In this document: one piece after another, positions 30,311 to 39,886 of the stretch
Numbering within the stretch: the first letter of the stretch is position 1
Layout: each line of letters begins with the position of its first letter
DNA from: Candidatus Fusicatenibacter intestinigallinarum
Lineage (GTDB): Bacteria; Bacillota; Clostridia; Lachnospirales; Lachnospiraceae
DNA length: 42,984 bases
Direction of reading: 5' to 3'
NCBI GenBank assembly: GCA_019119555.1
Contig: DWWU01000040.1
Location: forward strand, 1 to 42,984
Notes under the pieces: generated by a model
The model's input: the letters and a program-made list of their open reading frames with translations, nothing else
Databases searched by the model: none
What the model was told of the DNA's origin: nothing
Program-made: the position numbers and the translations under genes

Positions 30311-31948
30311 TTATTTCAGCGTTGTCAGATATTCTTCATACGCCTTCTGGCGAATTTCAAGATTCTGCTTCAGACCTGCATCCAGAACGGACTGCACATA
30401 GCTGTCCCATTCCTGATCGATATCGCGGGACGGATCTGTCATCCATGCCGCTGCGGTCTGGTCAACGATGTTGTCCACATTCGCCTGGTTGACTGCCATC
30501 GTATTGATGTCTTCCTGCGAATATTTCATAAAGGACTGCGGGTACAGGTTCGTCTTCGGATCAACATATTTCAGGTCGTCCTCATAGACACTCTTCTCCT
30601 CCAGCGCGCCGATCATATCCGTACCGAGTTTCAGCTTTTCCTTCATCTCATCGCGAATATAGAACGGGCCGTTATCCGCCATCGTATTGGTCCATTTCCA
30701 GGTTCCCGGATCCAGGGCTGTGTCCGCAGGCGGAAGAACCTCATACGTTCCGTCTTCATTCTTCTTGATTCCTTTGTCCTTGTCATTGATTCCCCCGAAC
30801 AGAACCTGGATACTTACCTCCTCATCATAGAAGGCGTCGATAAATCTCATGGCCGCTTCCTTGTTTTCGCACTTGCTGCTCATAGCCACACGGTTTCCGT
30901 GATAGTTTAAGCCGTAAAAGTCATAGGAATAGCTTACATTCGTTACCGAGTCATCCTGCTTGATCTGAGGAATGGCAATGTACTGTGACTTTAATTCATT
31001 TCCGAAACGATCCCCGGATTCCCAGGCAAAGGTAAGTCCAACCTTAGCTGTTTTTCCGTCCGATCTGCAGACTGACTGATATTTGGAGTAATCCTGCGTC
31101 AATACCTCCTGGCTGATACATCCTTCCTGATACAAATCCCTCAAAAACTTTATAAAATCACGGTATCTCTCATCGACAAAGCAATTTTTTACCTCTGCGT
31201 CTTCCGCAAAGTATCCGTAGGGCGCACGGTCGGTAAGCTGAATACCGGTTCCGCCGAGCAGATTGAGAATGTCTGCTCCTCCGCTGCGGCTTACGAAATC
31301 ATTCATAAAAGTCATCGGAATCTCATCCGTCGGATCTCCGTTTCCATTCGGGTCCTGATCCCGGAAGGCAATCAGAACCTCCTTCAGCTCCTCCCAGGTC
31401 GTCGGAACCTCCAGATTCAGATTATCCAGCCATGTCTTATTGATCAACATGCTTCCGCTCACCTTCGGCCACACCGCCTGATAGGACGGTACTCCGTAAA
31501 TTTCTCCGTTCTCGGTTTGCGCAAGGGTCTTCGTCTCCGGATGTTCCTCAAACATTTCCTTGATGTTCGGCGCATTTTCTTCAATCAAAGGCTCCAGATT
31601 TTCGAACAGTCCCTGATACTGCACATAATCGGAATCCGCCGTCGCGTTAAACAAAAGATCAGGAATCTCCCCGCTTGCGAACATCGCGCTTTTCTTCTGA
31701 TCCCAGTCCGCGGAAATCTGCTGCCATTCGATTTCCACTCCCGCTTTTTCTTCAATCTCCTTCAGCCATTCGATTTCATCCAGATCTTTCGTCAGACTGT
31801 GCTTATTTACCAGAGCCGTCAGTTTTACTTTTCCGTTCTCCTGTCCTTCCTGGCTGCTTTCCGTTGTTTTTGTTTCCCCTCCGCAGGCTCCCAGACTTCC
31901 GGCAGCCAATACAGCGGCCAGCAGGGCGGCAATCACTTTTTTCTTCAT
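30311..31948 (-). CDS. Extracellular sugar-binding lipoprotein (YtcQ/LipO-like)
   Basis: A 545-residue solute-binding protein. The signal peptide ends in the lipobox LGAC (Cys near residue 22), followed by a short Ser/Glu-rich linker. The body has features of the large family-1 binding proteins paired with LplB/YtcP permeases (WLDNLNLEVPTTWEELKEVL near 155, and a late WLKMTDPS-like AWMTDPSRDIDQEWD). AAGGAG precedes the ATG. Its promoter is at 32017-32044. It probably binds an oligosaccharide that the GH43 enzyme later cleaves; the ligand is not known. Confidence 0.9.
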   Translation of the reverse strand: MKKKVIAALLAAVLAAGSLGACGGETKTTESSQEGQENGKVKLTALVNKHSLTKDLDEIEWLKEIEEKAGVEIEWQQISADWDQKKSAMFASGEIPDLLFNATADSDYVQYQGLFENLEPLIEENAPNIKEMFEEHPETKTLAQTENGEIYGVPSYQAVWPKVSGSMLINKTWLDNLNLEVPTTWEELKEVLIAFRDQDPNGNGDPTDEIPMTFMNDFVSRSGGADILNLLGGTGIQLTDRAPYGYFAEDAEVKNCFVDERYRDFIKFLRDLYQEGCISQEVLTQDYSKYQSVCRSDGKTAKVGLTFAWESGDRFGNELKSQYIAIPQIKQDDSVTNVSYSYDFYGLNYHGNRVAMSSKCENKEAAMRFIDAFYDEEVSIQVLFGGINDKDKGIKKNEDGTYEVLPPADTALDPGTWKWTNTMADNGPFYIRDEMKEKLKLGTDMIGALEEKSVYEDDLKYVDPKTNLYPQSFMKYSQEDINTMAVNQANVDNIVDQTAAAWMTDPSRDIDQEWDSYVQSVLDAGLKQNLEIRQKAYEEYLTTLK

Positions 31949-31991
31949 AAGTAAGTTCTCCTTCTCACGTTAAACTCTTGAATACCAAACA

Positions 31992-32008
31992 CGAACTGAT
32001 CAGCTTCG
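31992..32008. promoter_or_regulatory. Imperfect palindrome just after the importer transcription start
   Basis: CGAACTGATCAGCTTCG is nearly self-complementary around TGATCA. It lies 9 bases downstream of the -10 of the binding-protein promoter, a position suiting an operator. The protein that binds is not known. Confidence 0.35.
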
Positions 32009-32016
32009 TTGCCTTC

Positions 32017-32044
32017 AGTATACCTTTTTCCTGCCGTTTTACAA
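32017..32044 (-). promoter_or_regulatory. Promoter of the importer-GH43 operon
   Basis: Minus strand TTGTAA (32039-32044), a 16-base spacer and TATACT (32017-32022), about 70 bases upstream of the binding-protein start. Confidence 0.6.
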
Positions 32045-32171
32045 CGCCGGGTTCTGGAACAACCATCGTCATTTAAAACAAACATCTCTCAATGGAACAG
32101 AACGGCCTCTTCCTTCCCTTTTTTACCGGGCAAATCCTTCTGTCGGATAGTCCGAAAAACTTCCTGATAAA

Positions 32172-32213
32172 AGAAAAAAGCAAATACCTCTCAGAAAACA
32201 AAAGGTATCTGCC
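32172..32213 (-). terminator. Terminator of the AraC-type regulator gene
   Basis: The stem GCAGATACCT/AGGTATTTGC (arms at 32203-32212 and 32180-32189, one G-T pair) is followed on the minus strand by TTTTTTC. It shows that the regulator and importer are separate transcripts. Confidence 0.8.
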
Positions 32214-32239
32214 TTTTATTGTTCTTTTTCCGCCCGGAT

Positions 32240-34345
32240 TTATTTCGTGTCTGATGGAGCGTGTTCTTCTTTTCCAGGAAGAACTTCCTCCTCCTGTTTG
32301 CCATAGTTTCGGTATCTGCTGGGCGTAATCCCGGCATACTTTTTAAATGCTTCCGTAAATGCCGGAGTGCTCAGATATCCCAGCTTCTTTGAAACCTCGC
32401 TTACTGTCTCGCCTTTCTGAAGCATCTCTTCTGCTTTTTGCATTTTCCATTCCTCAATAAAGGCGGAAAGCGTCTGTCCCGTTGATTTTTTAAATTGATG
32501 GCCCAGATTGGAAGCGGACGTGCCGAAATCCGAGGCCATCGCCTTGATTGTAAAATCAGGAGACGCCCCATGCTCTTCAATATACTTTAAAATTGTATGC
32601 ATATTTCTGGTGAGCGCTTTTTTTCGCGCGGGCTGCCCGCTTTTTCCGAGACGTTTTTCCATCCACTCTCCGACCAGCCGGTCCACCTCCTGTTCCTCGA
32701 GGTTTCCAAGCCTTCCCAGAATCTCGTTCGCCTCCTGCCCCCAGAAAACGTTCGCCGCCGACGCCAGGATCGTCCCCTTTACGATACTGCTGTAGGTCTT
32801 CATGTTTCCGTTCAATATGGAAACGGCAAATTTTGCTTTTTCCAGATTTTCATTTTTTACGGCGGAATCCAGAAACTGCAGTTCCAAAACAGGATATTCC
32901 TTTTTCCGTACCTCGTCCGGAGTCTTTGGAACCTCGGAAATGGAGCGGTACGCATACGGAATATTTATGATTCCGTCCACCACCTCGCTGACACTCACCT
33001 CATTTTGTGTCTGCAGACGTTCCAGCGTCCTCTTCAATTCATCCTCCGTCCAGTCGGAGCCCAGCAGATACAGCGTTTTCGTTTCACTTACCTCCATAGA
33101 ATAAAGGTCGTTCTCATTTCCGGCGCTGTCCTCCTCCACCTCAAACATCTCCCGCAGCGTACTGAACGGACAGCTCTGTTCTGCCAGAAGACAGACATAC
33201 CGCTTCCGGTTCTGGTTGATGCCTGCCTTCAGACACTTTTCCGCGGTTTTGTGTTCTTCCAGTTTTTCACGGCTGAAAAGATAATAAAGTCCCTTCTCCA
33301 TTTTCATATTCCGGTTTTCCTGCTTCAGTGCTTCCTGAGAGCTGGTCAGATCCTCCAGCATAAAATTAATATACTGAAATTCTGCTGTCAGCGTATTTCT
33401 CTTCGGCTCTGTCTGAGGAAAACGTTTCAGGATTTCTCTGATCGGCTCATAATTTTTCCGTGTATAATACAAAAGCATCTGGAGGCTTATAATCAGGATG
33501 AAAAAGGTTGTTCCTGTCTGTGTCACGATCTCCGGCATAATGCACTGAAACATATACTCCCGGTCCATCGTAAAAAACGTCTTCAGGCTTGCCGTCCTGC
33601 AGATATCGCCGTCCTTTCCTTCATTGTCCGCAGTCTCTTTCTCTCCCGAACGATAAATCGGAGCGTCATTATAAAAAATTGTATAGGAGACGCCCTTTGC
33701 CGTCTCCCACAGATTGGACATCACCTTGTCAGAAACAGTAAAAATCATAAAGGACCGAGGAAGATTCCCTTCTCCCATTTCCAGCGGAACGGCAAAGATG
33801 ATTCCTCCCGCTTCCGCCACATGGCCGGCGCGGAAGGCCCTGATCTGGCTTCCGGGCTGCATAAGAAGCTCCTTTCCTTCCTGGCAGGCTTCCAGCGTGA
33901 TATCCGGATAATTTCCTGTTTTTCCTTCTTCCCATCCGAAGTATTCCCCGGAGGTTTTCTGACTGCTGTATGTATACACTTTGTCCTGTTCTCTGTTATA
34001 ATAGCTCACCGAATCAAAAAACGCGGTCCACACCGTGTCTTGCTGCAGCGCCCTCGTAATCTCATAAAATGCATCCGAAAAATGCTTCGTCTCCAGATAA
34101 TGCGTCTGAAACCTCTCGTCGGTCCTTCGCAGATCGGTCAGACGGAACATCGGAGATAAGTTGGTATCCAGCAGTTCCAGTTTCTGCTCGGATTCCAGTT
34201 CAAAACTCTGCCGCATGGTGCGGACGCTTTTTTCAAAGAGCAGCAGATAATTCACCACCGATATCACCAACACCGGTATCATCAAAAGCATACCGAGAAA
34301 CACCGTATTCTTTTTGTATGAGTCGCAATGCTTCAAAAGCTTCAT
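32240..34345 (-). CDS. AraC-family membrane sensor-regulator
   Basis: A 701-residue protein. The ATG at 34345 has GGAGG upstream; ATG 34384 does not. Two membrane helices (about 13-37 and 280-300) enclose an extracytoplasmic sensor domain of about 240 residues. A cytoplasmic linker follows, then a C-terminal AraC-type DNA-binding domain with both helix-turn-helices (IKAMASDFGTSASNLGHQFK and VSEVSKKLGYLSTPAFTEAF). This layout is typical of regulators placed next to LplB/YtcP sugar importers. It likely senses a saccharide outside the cell and activates the operon downstream (26400-31948). It has its own promoter and terminator. Confidence 0.9.
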   Translation of the reverse strand: MKLLKHCDSYKKNTVFLGMLLMIPVLVISVVNYLLLFEKSVRTMRQSFELESEQKLELLDTNLSPMFRLTDLRRTDERFQTHYLETKHFSDAFYEITRALQQDTVWTAFFDSVSYYNREQDKVYTYSSQKTSGEYFGWEEGKTGNYPDITLEACQEGKELLMQPGSQIRAFRAGHVAEAGGIIFAVPLEMGEGNLPRSFMIFTVSDKVMSNLWETAKGVSYTIFYNDAPIYRSGEKETADNEGKDGDICRTASLKTFFTMDREYMFQCIMPEIVTQTGTTFFILIISLQMLLYYTRKNYEPIREILKRFPQTEPKRNTLTAEFQYINFMLEDLTSSQEALKQENRNMKMEKGLYYLFSREKLEEHKTAEKCLKAGINQNRKRYVCLLAEQSCPFSTLREMFEVEEDSAGNENDLYSMEVSETKTLYLLGSDWTEDELKRTLERLQTQNEVSVSEVVDGIINIPYAYRSISEVPKTPDEVRKKEYPVLELQFLDSAVKNENLEKAKFAVSILNGNMKTYSSIVKGTILASAANVFWGQEANEILGRLGNLEEQEVDRLVGEWMEKRLGKSGQPARKKALTRNMHTILKYIEEHGASPDFTIKAMASDFGTSASNLGHQFKKSTGQTLSAFIEEWKMQKAEEMLQKGETVSEVSKKLGYLSTPAFTEAFKKYAGITPSRYRNYGKQEEEVLPGKEEHAPSDTK

Positions 34346-34434
34346 CTTGTCCCTTCCTCCTGCCTGTGAGAACGTTTGTTCCATCTGAACATTATGCCAG
34401 AAACTCCCCGCTTACCCGAAAAAGTTATATATAC

Positions 34435-34464
34435 AGTATAGTATATCTTATATATTCCGTCCAA
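34435..34464 (-). promoter_or_regulatory. Promoter of the AraC-type regulator gene
   Basis: Minus strand TTGGAC (34459-34464), 18-base spacer and TATACT (34435-34440). A second TATACT overlaps at 34440-34445. The region 34400-34590 is AT-rich and without a gene. Confidence 0.5.
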
Positions 34465-34591
34465 TGCATTTTTCATTTTCACGCTTTTTATTGTCTATTT
34501 TACTCAATTTTTCTTTGTGTAAGTGCATATCACGCAAAATTTCTCCGCTTCAGCAGGGTGTTTCCGTTTTCTGGAGAATACCACACCCCGT

Positions 34592-34642
34592 AAAAAAGCC
34601 CGCCGGACGAACCACTTACGGTTCTCTCCGACAGGCTTTTTT
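34592..34642 (-). terminator. metK terminator
   Basis: An interrupted stem (AGCC..GGA.GAACC against GGTTC.TCC..GGCT) is followed by T runs on both strands. On the minus strand it closes the metK transcript about 70 bases after the stop. Confidence 0.75.
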
Positions 34643-34711
34643 CAAAGCTTTCACACTTTACCTCTTCCGCTCTTTTTTCTCTTCCCGGCGGAAACGCCGG
34701 ATGTTTCCCGA

Positions 34712-35899
34712 TTACAGATATTTCTTCAGTTCTTCCGCCTTGTCGAGCTTCTCCCACGGCAGATCCAGATCGTTGCGTCCGAAATGGCCGTAAGCCGCGG
34801 TCTGTTTGTAGATCGGACGGCGAAGATCAAGCATTTTGATAATTCCCGCCGGACGGAGATCAAAGTTATCGCGGACAATCTGCGTCAGCTCGTTGTCGGA
34901 AAGCTTTCCGGTACCGTAGCTGTCGATCATGATGGAAGTAGGCTGTGCAACGCCGATCGCATAGGAAAGCTGTACCTCGCATTTGTCTGCCAACCCTGCA
35001 GCGACAATATTTTTCGCCACATAACGTGCCGCATAGGCTGCGGAACGGTCAACTTTTGTGCAGTCCTTTCCAGAAAATGCTCCGCCGCCGTGACGGGCAT
35101 ATCCGCCGTAGCTGTCCACGATAATTTTACGTCCGGTCAGACCTGCGTCTCCATGAGGTCCGCCGATGACAAAACGTCCGGTCGGATTGATGAAGAATTT
35201 CGTGTCTTCATCCACCATCTCTGCAGGAAGGATTTCGTCGAACACATATTTTCTGATATCCTTGTGAATCTGTTCCTGACTCACATCCGGATCATGCTGG
35301 GTGGAAAGCACTACCGCATCCAGGCGCACCGGTTTTCCGTTCTCGTCATACTCTACGGTTACCTGTGTTTTTCCGTCCGGACGCAGATAAGGCAGTGTTC
35401 CGTCTTTGCGTACCTTTGTCAGCTGGCGTGCCAGCTTGTGTGCCAGGGCAATGGGATACGGCATGAATTCTTCCGTCTCATTGCTTGCGTAGCCAAACAT
35501 CATTCCCTGATCTCCGGCTCCGATTGCCTCGATTTCTTCGTCGGACATATTGCTCTCTTTCGCTTCCAACGCTTTGTCCACACCCATAGCGATATCCGGA
35601 GACTGTTTATCCAGAGCAATCACCACCGCACAGGTGTCTGCATCGAATCCGTATTTTGCACGGTCGTAACCGATTTCACGGATGGTATCGCGGATAATCT
35701 GCTGAAAATCCACATGCGCTTTGGATGTGATTTCTCCAAGCACCATCACATATCCTGTGGTTGTACAGGTTTCGCATGCAACGCGGCTCATCGGATCCTG
35801 CTCAAGAAGAGCGTCCAGGATCGCATCGGAAATCTGATCACAGATTTTATCCGGATGACCTTCAGTAACAGATTCAGAAGTAAACAATCTTTTTTCCAT
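34712..35899 (-). CDS. metK: S-adenosylmethionine synthetase
   Basis: A 395-residue enzyme making S-adenosylmethionine from methionine and ATP. The ATG at 35899 follows AAAGGAC. It opens [20 protein letters not shown] with the methionine-binding region, and carries the ATP-binding [12 protein letters not shown] hexapeptide region near 118 and the second signature [20 protein letters not shown] near 265. The length is usual. Expression is under the SAM-I riboswitch at 36083-36224. Between the riboswitch terminator and the start lies an extra 180-base structured leader. Confidence 0.98.
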   Translation of the reverse strand: MEKRLFTSESVTEGHPDKICDQISDAILDALLEQDPMSRVACETCTTTGYVMVLGEITSKAHVDFQQIIRDTIREIGYDRAKYGFDADTCAVVIALDKQSPDIAMGVDKALEAKESNMSDEEIEAIGAGDQGMMFGYASNETEEFMPYPIALAHKLARQLTKVRKDGTLPYLRPDGKTQVTVEYDENGKPVRLDAVVLSTQHDPDVSQEQIHKDIRKYVFDEILPAEMVDEDTKFFINPTGRFVIGGPHGDAGLTGRKIIVDSYGGYARHGGGAFSGKDCTKVDRSAAYAARYVAKNIVAAGLADKCEVQLSYAIGVAQPTSIMIDSYGTGKLSDNELTQIVRDNFDLRPAGIIKMLDLRRPIYKQTAAYGHFGRNDLDLPWEKLDKAEELKKYL

Positions 35900-35949
35900 T
35901 CTTTTGTCCTTTCTTTTTTGTTGCTTTTCCATCACAGATTTTTTGAAAA

Positions 35950-36040
35950 ACCAAGAGTCCCGCTCGCGGAACTCTCGCGCCGAGCGCGGTCGCCTCAGCG
36001 ACAAATTTCTGCTCCGCGCGAGTGCGCATCCCGCGGAGCG
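35950..36040 (-). other. GC-rich hairpin series in the metK leader
   Basis: On the minus strand four stems follow in order: GCTCCGCG/CGCGGAGC (with a 13-base loop), GTCGC/GCGAC, a CGCGC/GCGCG stem, and GAGT.CCGC/GCGG.ACTC followed by TTGGTTTTTC. The last is terminator-like. Such strings of GC hairpins are not part of the SAM riboswitch. Confidence 0.55.
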
Positions 36041-36044
36041 TTTT

Positions 36045-36077
36045 TATATAACAGGAAACGCAGTTTCTTGTTATATA
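36045..36077. other. 15-bp hairpin directly after the riboswitch terminator
   Basis: TATATAACAGGAAAC (36045-36059) pairs with 36063-36077 around a GCA loop, with a single G-T pair. On the minus strand it begins only 6 bases after the riboswitch terminator stem. Confidence 0.6.
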
Positions 36078-36082
36078 AGAAA

Positions 36083-36224
36083 AGCCCGCCAGAAAGCGGA
36101 CCTGATGAATTACTCTTCAAATCCTCTTATTGTTCGAAATCTTCGCTCAGGCTGGCACCTTCCCGGATCGGGGGTTGCCGTGGTTTCACAGATCCTATGT
36201 ATCTCCGCCACTCTGAATAAGAGA
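36083..36224 (-). promoter_or_regulatory. SAM-I (S-box) riboswitch with terminator
   Basis: The aptamer (36123-36224) shows the S-box core on the minus strand: P1 CTCTTATT with AATAAGAG, AGAGTGGCGGAG in P2, then GAAACCACGGCAACC and GGAAGGTGCCAGCC, and the ending P4. The terminator stem GTCCGC/GCGGGC (36084-36101) follows, with TTTTCTT. Binding of S-adenosylmethionine stabilises P1 and favours termination, lowering metK expression. Confidence 0.92.
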
Positions 36225-36235
36225 AAAGCAAGTAC

Positions 36236-36263
36236 TGTATAAAATTTATGTTGTCAGCAGCAA
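36236..36263 (-). promoter_or_regulatory. metK promoter
   Basis: Minus strand TTGCTG (36258-36263), 16-base spacer and TATACA (36236-36241). The expected start is a few bases before the riboswitch. A degenerate dispersed repeat overlaps the -35 region. Confidence 0.5.
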
Positions 36264-36287
36264 CCGTTCATTCAGCGGAACTGTAAC
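36261..36287. repeat. Degenerate dispersed palindrome copy
   Basis: CAACCGTTCATTCAGCGGAA then CTGTAAC keeps both outer thirds of the element but with substitutions. Confidence 0.45.
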
Positions 36288-36371
36288 GAGTAATCACTGT
36301 CAACATTACATACTGTATAGCAAAAAAACTCCCGCGTCAAGAGGTTTTACAAAAAAATGTATCAGAAAAAC

Positions 36372-36399
36372 GTAACCGTTGTTCTGGCTGAACTGTTAC
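36372..36399. repeat. Dispersed palindrome copy beside the xfp terminator
   Basis: GTAACCGTTGTTCTGGCTGA then ACTGTTAC; the right arm is intact, the left arm has two changes. It abuts the xfp terminator stem at 36402. Confidence 0.65.
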
Positions 36400-36401
36400 A
36401 G

Positions 36402-36432
36402 AAAAACCGCACTTCCTGCAGAAGCGCGGTTT
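36402..36432 (-). terminator. xfp terminator
   Basis: AAACCGC.CTTC pairs with GAAG.GCGGTTT across a short loop, followed on the minus strand by a T run. It is about 55 bases after the xfp stop. Confidence 0.75.
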
Positions 36433-36452
36433 CCCTGTGTGTGATGATTTAT

Positions 36453-36474
36453 GGCTGCAGTTCAGCCAGGTCTG
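36453..36474 (+). repeat. Truncated long-form dispersed repeat
   Basis: GGCTGCAGTTCAGCCAGGTC then TG, the start of the long form, ends 14 bases before the xfp stop codon. Confidence 0.65.
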
Positions 36475-36487
36475 CCTTTCGGCGTTC

Positions 36488-38872
36488 TTACGCCTCCGGA
36501 AGGTGCCACTCCCAGTTGCGTACTTCTTCCAAATCCTGACCATACTCTGCAATGTACTGCTTGTGCTCGATCAGCTTGTCGTTCATCTTCTGGATAAGAT
36601 GCGCTCCCTTGTTGCCCAGCTGCGGCAGATGCATGATAACATCTTTTACCAGATTGAAACGGTCAATCTCATTCTGTACACGCATATCGAACGGAGTGGT
36701 AATCGTACCTTCCTCCTGATATCCGTGAACGGACAGATTGCGGTTATGACGCTCATAGGTCAGCTCATGGATCAGCGTCGGATAGCCGTGGAATGCGAAG
36801 ATAATCGGTTTGTCTGTTGTAAACAGCGCATCGTACTCACGGTCGCTTAAGCCGTGCGGATGTTTGCTGTCAGATTCCAGTTTGAACAGGTCGACAACAT
36901 TGATGACACGGATCTTCAGCTGCGGCATTTCCTCGCGCAGAATCGTAACCGCTGCCATAACCTCCAGCGTCGGGGTGTCTCCGCAGGCCGCCAGCACAAC
37001 GTCTGGCTCTTCTCCTGCATCGTTGCTTGCCCAATCCCAGATACTGATACCCTGTGTGCAGTGTTTTACCGCCTGCTCCATGGTCAGCCACTGGATGCTC
37101 GGATGTTTGGACGCCACGATCGCATTGACATAGTTCTTGCTCTTGATGCAGTGATCAAAGCAGGACAGCAGACAGTTCGTATCCGGCGGAAGGTACATGC
37201 GGACAACGTCTGCTTTCTTGTTTGCGATATGATCCAGGAATCCCGGATCCTGATGAGTGAATCCATTGTGGTCCTGCTGCCATACGTTGGAAGTCAGGAT
37301 GAAGTTCAGGGATGCGATCGGCTGTCTCCAGGAGAGCTGGTTGCAGACCTTCAGCCATTTCGCGTGCTGCGCCGCCATAGAGTCTACGATACGGATAAAT
37401 GCCTCGTAGCTTGCGAAGAATCCATGACGTCCGGTCAGCAGGTAGCCTTCCAGCCATCCCTCGCACATATGCTCGCTCAGCATACCATCCATGATACGTC
37501 CGTCTCTCGCCAGGCACTCATCATTCTCAACCATATCGGCATTCCAGTCGCGGTTAGTCGCCTCGAATGCACGGTACAGACGGTTGGACATGGACTCATC
37601 CGGCCCGAAGATACGGAAATTCTTGTTCTCCTCATTCAGGCGGAAGATATCGCGTACATATCCTCCAAGCTCGATCATATCCTGTGCTTTTGTCTTTCCT
37701 GCCTCTACCTGAATTCCGTAATCACGGAAATCCGGCAGACGCAGATCTTTCAGAAGCAGACCGCCGTTTGCATGGGGATTTGCTCCCATACGGGCATTTC
37801 CCTTCGGAGTCAGCTCTGCGATTTCCGGTTTCAGACGTCCGTTCTCGTCAAACAGTTCTTCCGGACGGTAGCTTTCCAGCCACTCCTTCAGCTGTTCCAG
37901 ATGCTCCGGTTTTTCCATTGTCATCGGAACCTGATGCGCACGGAAAGTTCCCTCGATCTGCTGTCCGTCCACAACCTTCGGACCGGTCCATCCCTTCGGT
38001 GTGCGCAGAACAATCATCGGCCATACCGGTCTTTCCGGATCGTTGTTCTCTCTTGCATTTTTCTGGATGGCCTTGATCTCCTCGATGACAGTGTCCATGG
38101 TCTCCGCCATCTTGCGGTGCATGGTCATCGGGTCGTCGCCCTCTACGAAATACGGTTTCCATCCGCAGCCCTTGAAGAAAGCTTCCACCTCTTCATGAGA
38201 AATACGGGAGAAGATGGTCGGGTTGCTGATCTTATATCCGTTCAGATCCAGGATCGGCAGAACCGCACCGTCGCTGATCGGATTCAGGAATTTATTGGAA
38301 TGCCAGGAAGTAGCCAGAGGTCCGGTCTCGGATTCACCATCGCCAACCACTGTCACTGCGATCAGATCCGGGTTGTCAAACACAGCGCCGAATGCGTGTG
38401 CGATGGAGTAACCCAGCTCGCCACCTTCGTTGATGGAACCCGGTGTCTCCGGCGCACAGTGACTCGGAACTCCGCACGGGAATGAGAACTGCTTGAACAT
38501 CTTCTTCATTCCTTCGGTGTCCTGACTGATGTTCGGATATACCTCGCTGTAGGAGCCCTCCAGATAGGTATTTGCGATCTGGAAGTTTCCGCCGTGTCCC
38601 GGACCGGAAATGTAAATCATATCCAGGTCATAACGTTTGATCACACGGTTGCAGTGCGTCCAGACGAAGTTCTGCCCCGGAACAGTTCCCCAGTGTCCTA
38701 CGATTTTTTTCTTTACATGATCCATCGTCAGCGGCTCGCGCAGCAGCGGATTATCTAACAGATACAGCTGGCCGGCAGACAGATAGTTGGCTGCGCGCCA
38801 GTAAGCATCCATCTTTTGCAGCAGTTCATCAGATAATGGCTGCTTCTCAAGACAAGTTGTTGATTCGCTCAT
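36488..38872 (-). CDS. xfp: Xylulose-5-phosphate/fructose-6-phosphate phosphoketolase
   Basis: A 794-residue TPP enzyme that splits xylulose-5-phosphate or fructose-6-phosphate with phosphate to acetyl-phosphate and an aldose phosphate. The ATG at 38872 follows AAAGGAG. It shows the N-terminal [10 protein letters not shown] and GPGHGG motifs, the TPP motif GDGESETGP, the [20 protein letters not shown] segment typical of Xfp, [14 protein letters not shown] in the pyrimidine domain, and [19 protein letters not shown] near the C-terminus. Length is normal. It has its own promoter (38916-38944). Placed after a sugar importer, it suggests a bifid-type pentose route; acetate kinase is not in the window. 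Confidence 0.97.
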   Translation of the reverse strand: MSESTTCLEKQPLSDELLQKMDAYWRAANYLSAGQLYLLDNPLLREPLTMDHVKKKIVGHWGTVPGQNFVWTHCNRVIKRYDLDMIYISGPGHGGNFQIANTYLEGSYSEVYPNISQDTEGMKKMFKQFSFPCGVPSHCAPETPGSINEGGELGYSIAHAFGAVFDNPDLIAVTVVGDGESETGPLATSWHSNKFLNPISDGAVLPILDLNGYKISNPTIFSRISHEEVEAFFKGCGWKPYFVEGDDPMTMHRKMAETMDTVIEEIKAIQKNARENNDPERPVWPMIVLRTPKGWTGPKVVDGQQIEGTFRAHQVPMTMEKPEHLEQLKEWLESYRPEELFDENGRLKPEIAELTPKGNARMGANPHANGGLLLKDLRLPDFRDYGIQVEAGKTKAQDMIELGGYVRDIFRLNEENKNFRIFGPDESMSNRLYRAFEATNRDWNADMVENDECLARDGRIMDGMLSEHMCEGWLEGYLLTGRHGFFASYEAFIRIVDSMAAQHAKWLKVCNQLSWRQPIASLNFILTSNVWQQDHNGFTHQDPGFLDHIANKKADVVRMYLPPDTNCLLSCFDHCIKSKNYVNAIVASKHPSIQWLTMEQAVKHCTQGISIWDWASNDAGEEPDVVLAACGDTPTLEVMAAVTILREEMPQLKIRVINVVDLFKLESDSKHPHGLSDREYDALFTTDKPIIFAFHGYPTLIHELTYERHNRNLSVHGYQEEGTITTPFDMRVQNEIDRFNLVKDVIMHLPQLGNKGAHLIQKMNDKLIEHKQYIAEYGQDLEEVRNWEWHLPEA

Positions 38873-38915
38873 ATGAGACTCCTTTCGCATCGTTCGGTCT
38901 TTTTTTAACGATCTT

Positions 38916-38944
38916 ATCATATAACTTGTCAGGGTCGGAGACAA
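38916..38944 (-). promoter_or_regulatory. xfp promoter
   Basis: Minus strand TTGTCT (38939-38944), 17-base spacer and TATGAT (38916-38921), about 44 bases upstream of the xfp start. An ATCGTT/AACGAT stem at 38889-38912 lies at the transcription start. Confidence 0.6.
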
Positions 38945-38983
38945 CTTGTTTTTTGCTATTTTCTCACTAATTATTGCTCTTGA

Positions 38984-39868
38984 CTATTCTTTCACGGCGC
39001 CAAGCATGATTCCGCTGATGAAATATTTCTGGAGGAAAGGATATACCAGAAGCATCGGAATCATCGCGATGAAAACCTTTGCGGCGTTCAGGGATTTATT
39101 AGACAGCTGGTCCATCTTTTCGATCTGATCCATCGACAGATTGGTTGTCTGAATATTTACAACCATCTGTTTTATGTAAGTCTGCAGAGGATAGTGAGAC
39201 TCGTTGCTGGAAAGCACAAGCCCCTGGAAATATTCATTCCAGTAGCCTACACTGGTAAACAGAACCAGTGTGGCAAGAATCGGAACGGAACATGGAATCA
39301 CCACCCTGAAAAGAATGGTCCAGACCCCTGCGCCGTCGATCTGGGCAGCTTCCATCAGCTCCCTGGGAAGCCCCCGGTAAAAATTGATCAGAAGAATCAG
39401 ATTGAACACCGGAACTCCTCCGCACAGGATCAGCCCGATCATGCTGTCGATCATCCCATAATTTACCATCGTGATATACCAGGGAATCGTGCCTCCGTTG
39501 AAAAGCATACAGAAGACAACGATCCACATGATGACGTTTTTAGGACGGTATTCGCTGGACGGCTTGGACAGCGGATAGGCGAATACTGCCAGAATCAGAA
39601 TCGTCACGATGGTTCCGAGCACGGTCCTCTCCGCGGAGATCAGGAAGGATTTGAAAAACTGTATATCTCCCATGATTTCCTGGTAGGAAGCCAGGGAAAA
39701 TCCTATGGGGTATATGGTTACCATACCGGAATTCGCCGCCGCTTTGTCGGAAATGGAAAGACAAAAGGTATACCACAGCGGATAGAGACAGCTGAGCGTC
39801 AGCACAATCATGAGGATTGTGTTGAATGCGTTAAAAACTCTGCTTCCTAATGACTTGCCCTGAATCAT
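38984..39868 (-). CDS. Sugar ABC transporter permease (YtcP/LplC-type)
   Basis: A 294-residue six-helix permease with the EAA loop ELMEAAQIDGAGVWTILF near residue 173 and the family ending LQKYFISGIMLGAVKE. It follows the LplB-type permease by 18 bases. AAAGGAG lies before the ATG. It is a paralogue of 28251-29150 but clearly diverged, so the two importers are not a recent duplication. No ATPase gene is present. No clear terminator lies between it and xfp. Confidence 0.9.
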   Translation of the reverse strand: MIQGKSLGSRVFNAFNTILMIVLTLSCLYPLWYTFCLSISDKAAANSGMVTIYPIGFSLASYQEIMGDIQFFKSFLISAERTVLGTIVTILILAVFAYPLSKPSSEYRPKNVIMWIVVFCMLFNGGTIPWYITMVNYGMIDSMIGLILCGGVPVFNLILLINFYRGLPRELMEAAQIDGAGVWTILFRVVIPCSVPILATLVLFTSVGYWNEYFQGLVLSSNESHYPLQTYIKQMVVNIQTTNLSMDQIEKMDQLSNKSLNAAKVFIAMIPMLLVYPFLQKYFISGIMLGAVKE

Positions 39869-39886
39869 ATCTGTTCCACTCCTTTC

